Source: Candidatus Methanogasteraceae archaeon UBA261 | GTDB taxonomy: Archaea; Halobacteriota; Methanosarcinia; Methanosarcinales; Methanogasteraceae | Direction: 5' to 3' | Length of the DNA stretch: 5,439 bases | Assembly: GCA_002506015.1 (NCBI GenBank) | Contig: DAWR01000156.1 | Span: forward strand, 1-5,439 | Shown here: positions 1 through 5,439 of the stretch, in pieces | Layout: each line of letters starts with the position of its first letter | How positions within the stretch are numbered: the first letter of the stretch is position 1 | Made by a program: the position numbers and the translations under genes | Notes under the pieces: generated by a model | Database searches by the model: none | Seen by the model: only the letters and a program-made list of their open reading frames with translations | Told to the model about the DNA's origin: nothing

Positions 1-57
1 GTGAACTGCTGCCTCAAGAGTCAGATTCAGCGCCATTACCGTACATTTTCGCCTCAT
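1..57 (-). CDS. Possible start of a downstream gene, cut by the left edge
   Basis: Fifty-six bases after the glgP stop, an ATG at 55-57 opens a frame that stays open to the edge for 19 codons: MRRKCTVMALNLTLEAAVH. AGGATC lies just upstream (minus strand CAGGATCAATG), a partial ribosome binding site too close to be ideal. Other possible starts in the same frame are the ATG at 34-36 (MALNLTLEAAVH) and one about nine codons upstream near 80. The product cannot be recognised from so few residues. Position and strand fit a fourth gene of the cluster, but 19 open codons can arise by chance. Confidence 0.3.
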   Translation of the reverse strand, partial: MRRKCTVMALNLTLEAAVH

Positions 58-113
58 TGATCCTGATTGGCATACAGACATTATAGTATCCGTTGTACTG
101 CGAAACTGGTTCT

Positions 114-1808
114 CTATGCGAAATACGCATTCAAGAGGTACTGCTGAACCATTCGATGCGAATTGAAGAAAGAGGAATTGAATGCGATTGTGTACCGCAT
201 GATCTGAGCCCATGCATCTCTATCACCATAGAACATCGGCAGTATCACCCGTTCCAGCTTGTCATACAGGTCTTCAGCGTCCGTTGAATCATTCGATTGA
301 TCCTCAGCAACCGATCCAATCGCCCATCCGGTCACACACTCAATGCAGCCTTCCAGCCACCATCCATCCAGTATGCTCAAACTTGGAACGCCGTTGAGGC
401 ACGCTTTCATCCCGCTTGTGCCTGATGCTTCAAAAGGTCTCTTTGGTGTATTGAGCCAGACGTCCACACCAGGGATGATCAATTTCGCAAGTTCCATATC
501 GTAATTTTCGATGAACACAATCTTTATATCATATTTTAACCTTTTCATGTCCCTAAAGATAGTTTTTATCAGTTCCTTTCCTTCCGTATCCTTTGGATGC
601 GCTTTACCTGCAAGGATGATCTGGATCGGTCCGGTATTCTTCGTAATGTTTACCAGTCTATCAGGATTGCTGAATATAAGATCGGCTCGCTTGTACATTG
701 CAACCCTTCTTGCAAAACCAAGTGTGAATGTATCATACTCCATTCCTGCATTGTGTTTTGCGTTTACAAAATCTATTAGCAGCCTTTTTGCCTCTGCGTG
801 AGCCGATATAATCTCCTCTGTTGGTATTGAGAGCGCATATCTCAGATCAAATGGATCCTTCCTCCAACCACCGATATACTCATCATACAACTTACGGAAG
901 GGTTCTGCTGTCCAGAATACATGATGTACACCGTTGGTTATCGAATCGATTGGGTAACCTGGGAACATATTCCTGGAGATTTCCCCATGCTTCTTGGCTA
1001 CACCGTTTGTATATTTGCTGTGATCCAGAGCGAGCAGGGTCATATTCAATTCATTTCCATGACAGATCCCATCTATTTCGCTATTTCCAAATCCTCTGAG
1101 AATGCTCTTTGCCAGTTGCGCCGGGAACCTGTCATGACCCGCCTGAACCGGGGTGTGGGTTGTAAAGATGCACTTTTCACGCACCAACTCGAGAATCTGC
1201 TCATATTTACATTCCGGATTGTCCTCTTTCATCTTCTTTATCAGTTCCAGAGTGACTAATGCGGAGTGCCCTTCATTTAGATGATGTTTCCGGATGTTTG
1301 TGTAGCCCAACGCATCGAGCATACGTACACCGCCGATTCCGAGAACTATCTCCTGTAACAATCGGTATCTCGCATCGCCACCATAGAGATAATAGGTGAT
1401 CTCCCTATCAGAGGTGCTATTTTCAAAAAGGTTGGTATCAAGGAAGTATACTGGGACCTGATAGCCCCCTATACCAGTCATAATGTACTCCCATGCCTGA
1501 ATTTTTACCTCCCTACCCTCAATAGGCACAGACACCCTGGGCGCCATGAGTGTTGTGAAATCATCGATCCTCCAATCCGTCGGCAATTCGATCTGATTAC
1601 CCTCATCATCCAATCTCTGAAACAGACCGCCTTTATTAATGGCGAGTGTGACCGCTACAATCGGGACGCTCATATCAGCGCATGACCGCAGGATATCACC
1701 TGCTAAAATCCCGAGCCCTCCGCCGTAGGTCGGCATCTTATGATCTATGCCGATCTCCATACTAAAAAGAGCAATCCGAATATCTTCTTCTGTGTTACTC
1801 CTCAACAT
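114..1808 (-). CDS. glgP: Alpha-glucan phosphorylase, short form (GlgP)
   Basis: GT35 pyridoxal-phosphate enzyme: alpha-1,4-glucan + phosphate gives glucose-1-phosphate plus a chain shorter by one glucose. The 564 residues fit the short 'alpha-glucan family phosphorylase' type, well below the 800-850 of E. coli- or muscle-type enzymes. The N-terminal extension that carries allosteric sites in long forms is absent. Motifs in order: FSMEIGIDHKMPTYGGGLGILAGD at 15-38 (glycine loop near the phosphate site), YGGDARYRL at 142-150, HLNEGHSA at 176-183, THTPVQAGHDRF at 217-228, ITNGVHHVFW at 290-299, FARRVAMYKR at 365-374, AGKAHPKD at 400-407, EASGTSGMKACLNG at 460-473 with the PLP lysine K468 (codon 405-407), and DGWWLEG at 481-487. 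The C-terminus SSFFNSHRMVQQYLLNAYF is family-typical, so the protein is complete. A TAG codon directly precedes the ATG in frame and rules out an upstream in-frame start. It lies 138 bases after malQ and probably shares its transcript or uses a promoter in the gap. A poor Shine-Dalgarno and a small overlapping frame precede it. Confidence 0.96.
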   Translation of the reverse strand: MLRSNTEEDIRIALFSMEIGIDHKMPTYGGGLGILAGDILRSCADMSVPIVAVTLAINKGGLFQRLDDEGNQIELPTDWRIDDFTTLMAPRVSVPIEGREVKIQAWEYIMTGIGGYQVPVYFLDTNLFENSTSDREITYYLYGGDARYRLLQEIVLGIGGVRMLDALGYTNIRKHHLNEGHSALVTLELIKKMKEDNPECKYEQILELVREKCIFTTHTPVQAGHDRFPAQLAKSILRGFGNSEIDGICHGNELNMTLLALDHSKYTNGVAKKHGEISRNMFPGYPIDSITNGVHHVFWTAEPFRKLYDEYIGGWRKDPFDLRYALSIPTEEIISAHAEAKRLLIDFVNAKHNAGMEYDTFTLGFARRVAMYKRADLIFSNPDRLVNITKNTGPIQIILAGKAHPKDTEGKELIKTIFRDMKRLKYDIKIVFIENYDMELAKLIIPGVDVWLNTPKRPFEASGTSGMKACLNGVPSLSILDGWWLEGCIECVTGWAIGSVAEDQSNDSTDAEDLYDKLERVILPMFYGDRDAWAQIMRYTIAFNSSFFNSHRMVQQYLLNAYFA

Positions 1809-1872
1809 CTATCGCATCCCCGTCTGGATGATATGCTTGTAAATGTAAGTGAATAACGTTTTTTGCGTCCAT
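1795..1872 (-). CDS. Possible small ORF overlapping the glgP start (25 aa)
   Basis: An ATG at 1870-1872 opens a 25-codon frame, MDAKNVIHLHLQAYHPDGDA followed by IDVEE, ending with TAA at 1795-1797. It overlaps glgP by 14 bases in another frame, an arrangement typical of translationally coupled genes. An in-frame GTG eight codons upstream (1894-1896) would lengthen it to 33 residues; a TAA lies three codons before that GTG. I see no Shine-Dalgarno before the ATG. The peptide has no membrane segment or recognisable motif; the HLHLQAYHP stretch is faintly like the 'FQxHQP' start of GH57 enzymes, but far too short to argue homology. It could be a leader peptide coupled to glgP, a gene remnant, or chance. 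Chance is a strong possibility at this length. Confidence 0.2.
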   Translation of the reverse strand: MDAKNVIHLHLQAYHPDGDAIDVEE

Positions 1873-1946
1873 AGTTCTTATAACGTGCCGTTGCACATAA
1901 CATTAATCGTGATGACCTTTCAGGTAATTTTTCTGGCAGGCTACAA
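1809..1946 (-). other. malQ-glgP intergenic gap (138 bases)
   Basis: This is the only sizeable gap between the recognised genes and is visibly more AT-rich than they are. On the minus strand it contains two small hairpins: ACCT-GAA-AGGT just after malQ (about 1915-1925), and GTGC-AACG-GCAC (1885-1896), extendable by a G-U and an A-U pair. Neither is followed by a T run, so I do not call a terminator, and readthrough from malQ to glgP is plausible. A TTATAA at 1878-1883 is 69 bases before the glgP ATG and could be a TATA box if the organism is an archaeon. No purine-rich BRE is obvious next to it, and no bacterial -35/-10 pair is convincing. The gap also holds most of the small frame at 1795-1872. 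Confidence 0.6.
1816..1821 (-). promoter_or_regulatory. Weak candidate ribosome binding site of glgP
   Basis: The minus strand reads GGGGAT, 7 bases before the glgP ATG. The spacing is suitable, but the match to GGAGGTGAT is imperfect and much weaker than the malQ site. A better purine run (GAGGAG) lies just inside the glgP coding sequence around 1798-1803, but no in-frame ATG, GTG or TTG follows at a useful distance, so it does not define another glgP start. Confidence 0.35.
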
Positions 1947-3443
1947 TTATGCCCTCCCATAAATCTCAGTCATCTCAAGAAGTTTTCTGGCATGAGGCGA
2001 CGTCAACTGCTCTGGCAAGAGCCTCCATCCCCAGTTTCCATCCGATGTGGCAGGCAGGTTCATCCGGGCACTCCCGCCCAGACCAAGAATATCCTGCACT
2101 GGTATGACGGTCAGATTTGCAACCGACATCATGGCGAGCCTGATTAATTCCCAGTGAAGCTCCTCGACCGGCACCTCCCGTCCCAGATACTGAAACAGCC
2201 GCCCATTATCATCCGGTGTTGCCTCCATCTCAAACCATCCCCGCACCGTGTTGAGGTCATGTGTCCCTGTGTATAACACGCAGTTTCTCACGACATTGTG
2301 TGGTATATACGGATTCGTGGGAAGTCCCTCACCAAAGGCGAAGAGAAGCACCCTCATGCCAGGAAAATCAAAAACATGCATGATCTCCCTCACATCCGCA
2401 GTTATAAGTCCGAGGTCCTCGGCAATGATTGACAGGCTTGTGAATTTTCTGGTGAGCGTATCAAAGAAGTCCATTGCCGGAACCTCCACCCATTTTCCAC
2501 CAATTGCGGTTTCTTCACCTGCCGGAACCTCCCAGTATGCAACAAGCCCTCGAAAATGATCAATCCTCACATAATCAAATAATTTCAGGTTATGTTCCAG
2601 GCGTTGAACCCACCAATCATACCTCCTCTCCTTCAAAACATCCCACCTGTACACAGGATTACCCCAGAGCTGTCCGGTTTCGCTGAAGTAATCGGGCGGC
2701 ACGCCAGAGACTACATAAGGCTTCTTTTCGTAATCCAGCTTGAATATCTCCGGATGGGTCCAGAGGTCCACACTGTCATAATCCACGTAGATGGGCATAT
2801 CTCCGATGATATGGATGCATCTCTGATTGCAATAACTTTTTAGCGAATTCCACTGCTGAATAAAGATGTACTGAAGGAACTTCGCAATCCCGATTCTATC
2901 GCAAAGCTCCTCTCCCTCTTTCAGCGATTCCAACGTTTCAGGTTCTCTATCACGTATTTCATCGGGCCATTCGCTCCATGCTTTTCCATGAAACCGGGAT
3001 TTGAGCGCGATGAAAAGTGCAAAATCATCGAGCCAGTGGGCGTTATCAGAACAGAACAGCTCATACTTGTAATTGTTTCCTCTCTCTTTAAAACGCCCGT
3101 ATGCAAGATGGAAAAGCTTTCTCTTATGTGCGATCGCTGCATCATAATCGACCTTTTCACGATTGGGCAAGGGTTCAATATCCGCCTTATCAAGCAAGCC
3201 ATCCATAGCCATGAGTTCGGGACTGATCAGCAGTGAATTGCTCGCAAAAGCAGATCTGCTGTGGTATGGGGAGTTGTCATAAACCGGGTCTGTGGGGTTC
3301 AGAGGAAGGATCTGCCAGAAGCCCTGCTTTGTCTCGACAAGAAAGTCCGCAAACCTGTAAGCACACGGTCCCAGATCCCCGATACCAAACGGTGAGGGAA
3401 GGGATGTTATGTGGAGGAGTATGCCGCTTCCTCTTCTCAACAT
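1947..3443 (-). CDS. malQ: 4-alpha-glucanotransferase (amylomaltase, MalQ)
   Basis: Cytosolic GH77 disproportionating enzyme: it moves maltosyl and longer alpha-1,4-glucan segments between maltodextrins and releases glucose. The 498 residues match the usual length of the compact amylomaltase (about 500). The N-terminus RGSGILLHITSLPSPFGIGDLG and the following WQILPLNPTDPVYDNSPY are family signatures. Catalytic residues seen are nucleophile D295 in VRIDHFRG, acid/base E342 in IIAEDLG and D396 in YTGTHD; these sit within one or two positions of the Thermus residues as I recall them (D293, E340, D395). The 250s-loop region PPDYFSETGQLWGNPVYRW and the C-terminal VQDILGLGGSARMN are intact. The ATG at 3441-3443 is chosen because it has GAGGAGGG just upstream and gives the canonical N-terminus. 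It overlaps the treY stop as ATGTTGA, so co-translation with treY is likely. The stop is TAA. Odd point: residue 397 is Leu (CTC) where Asn is usual after the third catalytic Asp (HDN). MalQ-TreY fusions are known in some bacteria, which fits the adjacency here, but these are two separate proteins. Confidence 0.97.
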   Translation of the reverse strand: MLRRGSGILLHITSLPSPFGIGDLGPCAYRFADFLVETKQGFWQILPLNPTDPVYDNSPYHSRSAFASNSLLISPELMAMDGLLDKADIEPLPNREKVDYDAAIAHKRKLFHLAYGRFKERGNNYKYELFCSDNAHWLDDFALFIALKSRFHGKAWSEWPDEIRDREPETLESLKEGEELCDRIGIAKFLQYIFIQQWNSLKSYCNQRCIHIIGDMPIYVDYDSVDLWTHPEIFKLDYEKKPYVVSGVPPDYFSETGQLWGNPVYRWDVLKERRYDWWVQRLEHNLKLFDYVRIDHFRGLVAYWEVPAGEETAIGGKWVEVPAMDFFDTLTRKFTSLSIIAEDLGLITADVREIMHVFDFPGMRVLLFAFGEGLPTNPYIPHNVVRNCVLYTGTHDLNTVRGWFEMEATPDDNGRLFQYLGREVPVEELHWELIRLAMMSVANLTVIPVQDILGLGGSARMNLPATSDGNWGWRLLPEQLTSPHARKLLEMTEIYGRA

Positions 3444-5439
3444 TGTCCCTCCTCGCTCATGAGCAGAGCCACAGAGAACTCTTTAAGGATTTCACCTATC
3501 CGCAGAGTTTCCCCACCTTCGATCACCTGTGTTGTGCTGGCATCCTTCCATAGAGCGGGAACGCCTTTCGGAAGAAGAATATGGGTATCAGCCCAGACCC
3601 GCCTGCCAACGGGAAGCTCCCCCTCCTTTATCAGAGCGGTCACGTGTCGTTGCGCGATTGTGATCGTCCGGTCATCCACCTGGTTTCTTGCAAATGCGAC
3701 GATCTGTTCTTTAAATCTTCCGCCCGCTTCAATCGGGATATAAGACCCCTTCTGAAAAACCTCTGCTTTCTCCTTTCTTGCCTGAAGTGCTCTGTTTATC
3801 AGAAAGAGCTTGATCCCGTCATCTTCTCTGGTTGCGAGTAACTCTTTGTACGATGTGTCCATGATATCCCCCAATAATGAAATTCTTTTTTCAAAGTCAA
3901 CCGGTCTGCGGTTATCAGGGTCCACGAGCGTGAGATCCCAGAGTTCTGTTCCGCAATAGAAGTCTGGCACACCCGGGGATGTGATCTTGATGAGTGTCTG
4001 GGCAGGCGAATTGAATATCCCATAATGAGAGACCTTTCTTTGAAATGCCATGAACTCCCCTATAAATTGATTCTCCTCTCGTAAAATCTCTTCAACATAC
4101 GAGATGTATGCGTCCTCGTACTCTGTATCCTGCTTCATCCACGCAGTGCGAACCTTCGCCTCTCTGACCGCCTTTATGATGTAGTCTTTCACCCTTTCAA
4201 TGAAAACAGGATATTCGCTTTCATAAAATGGAAAAGCACCGATCAAAGTCTGGTAGAGGAAATATTCATCGTTCCTATCCGGAACGTCTCTCCCATTCAC
4301 AGTTCTCTTTTTCCCCCTGTTAAGCTCATTCCACCGTTTGAGACTGCGCTCCCATTCATCAGGAATCTCAGAGAGAACATTTATTCTTGCTCTGAAATCC
4401 TCGCCTCTTTTTGTGTCATGGGTTGATGTTGCGTTCAATGAATGTGGATACAGGCTCCACCTCTTTCTGTTAAAACTGTGAAATTCCAATAAGTAAGTGC
4501 CGAACCTATCAGGACTTCCGCCAACCTCGTTTAGCGACAGAAGCCTGTTGTAAACGTAAAGAACGGTGTCCTCAAATCCCTTTGCCATCAGCGGTTCTGT
4601 GAACTGCTGGAATCGCATAACAAAGTGAATCCACTGCTCTTTCTCTTCTTTGGCAAGATGATCCTCGAACTTGGGAAGAATGAATCTCTCGATGAAATCG
4701 AGTTCATTCAATAGATTCGGAACTCTCTCTATTGACCTCTTCACAGCTTCTTTTATGTACGAAGGATTACTTTCACGGGAAACTTCGCTGTTTATGCAGG
4801 TCCGATAGACTGGAAATTGCGTCATGAGTTCCACTATGGTTCTCTTAAGACCGTATGGCGTGATATCGCTTCCATGCCTATAACGAGCTGCAATCCCTTT
4901 CATGAGGTGAGCAAGATTATCGACATCGCCAGCCATATTTTTTCCTACGATCAACCTTTTCTTCGCACACGCAAGATCATCATAAGCCGTTTTAAATCCG
5001 GTGAAATCAGAATATATCTTGTTGAATTGTTTTTCGCTCTTCTTTTTACAAAAGATGCCATTTAAATAATTCAGGAAATCATATCCTGTTGTTCCTTGCA
5101 TAGCCCGGAAGGATGGGAGCTCCTCTTCGGGGCCACGGATCATCTCAACGATGGCATACACGTCCCCTGTTCTCTCTTGCAATCTCTTCAGGTAGTTTGT
5201 CGGATCATAGAGACCGTCGATGTGATCAATTCTCAGACCAGAGACTTTCCCTTCCGCAATTAACTGAAATATCAGAGCGTGCGTGCGATCAAATACAGCT
5301 TCATCCTCTGCCCTCAGACCGATGAGTTCATTGATGTTGAAGAATCTGCGATAGTTTATCTCTTCAGTTGCAACCTTCCAGAAGGATGACCTGAATAACT
5401 GTTCCGAAAGCAGGTTATCAAGAAGATTAAAACTCTCAG
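3437..5439 (-). CDS. treY: Maltooligosyl trehalose synthase (TreY), 5' partial
   Basis: GH13-family intramolecular transglucosidase. It converts the reducing-end alpha-1,4 bond of a maltodextrin to an alpha,alpha-1,1 bond, giving maltooligosyl trehalose; it probably acts in the cytoplasm, as no export signal is expected, although the N-terminus is not visible. The frame stays open through the right edge, giving 666 full codons before TGA at 3437-3439. The visible part opens with EEINYRRFFNINELIGLR, a TreY signature. GLRIDHIDGL follows, with the nucleophile Asp at 5225-5227, then VYAIVEMI with the acid/base Glu at 5144-5146. Their 27-residue spacing equals D228-E255 of the Sulfolobus enzyme as I recall it. 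GTTGYDFLN follows. STHDTKRGEDFRARINVLSEIP carries the third catalytic Asp at 4415-4417, and SPGVPDFYCGTELWDL and LVDPDNRRPVD lie near the C-terminus. Region I and the first barrel strands, about 150-160 residues, lie outside the window. A TTG at 5180-5182 (LQERTGDVY) is an internal Leu, not the start. The gene overlaps malQ by 7 bases. Oddities are Met after the catalytic Glu and Cys in the FYQG motif. The family call is very secure. Confidence 0.96.
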   Translation of the reverse strand, partial: ESFNLLDNLLSEQLFRSSFWKVATEEINYRRFFNINELIGLRAEDEAVFDRTHALIFQLIAEGKVSGLRIDHIDGLYDPTNYLKRLQERTGDVYAIVEMIRGPEEELPSFRAMQGTTGYDFLNYLNGIFCKKKSEKQFNKIYSDFTGFKTAYDDLACAKKRLIVGKNMAGDVDNLAHLMKGIAARYRHGSDITPYGLKRTIVELMTQFPVYRTCINSEVSRESNPSYIKEAVKRSIERVPNLLNELDFIERFILPKFEDHLAKEEKEQWIHFVMRFQQFTEPLMAKGFEDTVLYVYNRLLSLNEVGGSPDRFGTYLLEFHSFNRKRWSLYPHSLNATSTHDTKRGEDFRARINVLSEIPDEWERSLKRWNELNRGKKRTVNGRDVPDRNDEYFLYQTLIGAFPFYESEYPVFIERVKDYIIKAVREAKVRTAWMKQDTEYEDAYISYVEEILREENQFIGEFMAFQRKVSHYGIFNSPAQTLIKITSPGVPDFYCGTELWDLTLVDPDNRRPVDFEKRISLLGDIMDTSYKELLATREDDGIKLFLINRALQARKEKAEVFQKGSYIPIEAGGRFKEQIVAFARNQVDDRTITIAQRHVTALIKEGELPVGRRVWADTHILLPKGVPALWKDASTTQVIEGGETLRIGEILKEFSVALLMSEEGQC
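3447..3454 (-). promoter_or_regulatory. Strong ribosome binding site of malQ, inside treY
   Basis: On the minus strand this reads GAGGAGGG, ending 3 bases before the malQ ATG (the GGAGG core is 4 bases away). It matches the 16S rRNA 3' end very well and fixes the malQ start. It lies within the last codons of treY, so ribosomes finishing treY deliver directly to malQ. The spacing is a little short, but such sites are common in overlapping gene pairs. Confidence 0.8.

Noticed and set aside
78..85. TATAAT-like string on the minus strand downstream of glgP as a -10 promoter element
   Set aside because: No -35-like hexamer lies at a suitable distance, and a single AT-rich hexamer is weak evidence.
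353..370. Short CATC/CCATCCA repeat near the left end as a tandem repeat
   Set aside because: It covers only a few units and is explained by coding for the conserved SILDGWW stretch of GlgP.
93..1259. Several plus-strand frames of 60-112 codons opposite glgP
   Set aside because: They lie entirely antisense to a complete, motif-rich GlgP, show no family motifs and have low-complexity shadow-like composition.
114..1808. GlgP as a truncated long phosphorylase
   Set aside because: Both termini match the short-form family: the N-terminus starts just before FSMEIG and the C-terminus ends in the usual HRMVQQYLLNAYF, so nothing is missing.
1885..1896. GTGC-AACG-GCAC hairpin as a transcription terminator after malQ
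   Set aside because: The stem is only 4-6 pairs and no T run follows on the minus strand.
2921..3202. Minus-strand 93-codon frame overlapping malQ in another frame
   Set aside because: malQ is intact across this stretch and its translation matches the family, so this is an out-of-frame shadow.
2248..3743. Plus-strand frames of 70-110 codons opposite malQ and the end of treY
   Set aside because: They are antisense shadows of well-supported genes; the proteins are rich in Ser, Pro, His and Cys without recognisable domains.
5180..5182. TTG as a possible start of treY
   Set aside because: Translation continues upstream in frame to the window edge with TreY-specific motifs including the nucleophile Asp, so this TTG encodes an internal Leu.

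Overview
The window carries an alpha-glucan (glycogen/maltodextrin) and trehalose gene cluster. All three recognisable genes lie on the minus strand. In transcription order, from right to left, they are treY (maltooligosyl trehalose synthase, 5' end cut by the right edge), malQ (4-alpha-glucanotransferase, complete) and a short-form glgP (alpha-glucan phosphorylase, complete). I found no tRNA, rRNA, CRISPR array, insertion sequence or long repeat. The plus strand holds only shadows of the minus-strand genes.

Layout on the minus strand. From 5439 to 3437 is the C-terminal part of TreY; 666 full codons are visible and roughly 150-160 N-terminal residues are missing. The malQ start overlaps the treY stop by 7 bases (ATGTTGA) and has a strong ribosome binding site inside treY, so the two look translationally coupled. 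malQ runs from 3443 to 1947. A 138-base gap follows, with a possible 25-codon reading frame that runs 14 bases into glgP. glgP runs from 1808 to 114. In the last 57 bases at the left edge a reading frame opens that could be the start of a fourth gene.

How the genes fit together (family knowledge plus inference). GlgP removes glucose from non-reducing ends of alpha-1,4-glucan as glucose-1-phosphate. MalQ reshuffles short maltodextrins into longer chains. TreY turns the reducing-end alpha-1,4 bond of a maltodextrin into an alpha,alpha-1,1 bond, giving maltooligosyl trehalose. TreZ, which would release free trehalose, is not in the window. The set suggests a glycogen reserve whose breakdown can feed either glycolysis or trehalose synthesis.

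Organism. Gene order, tight packing, Shine-Dalgarno sites and use of TGA, TAA and TAG as stops under the standard code show a prokaryote. Composition looks moderate, in the mid-40s per cent GC by eye. The short GlgP of about 560 residues occurs in both archaea and bacteria. Frequent AGA/AGG arginine codons slightly favour an archaeon or a thermophile-related lineage. The sequence alone does not settle the domain.

This is a mostly ordinary metabolic region. The points most worth a second look are the Leu replacing the usual Asn next to the third catalytic Asp of MalQ, two unusual residues in TreY motifs, and the small frame overlapping the glgP start.
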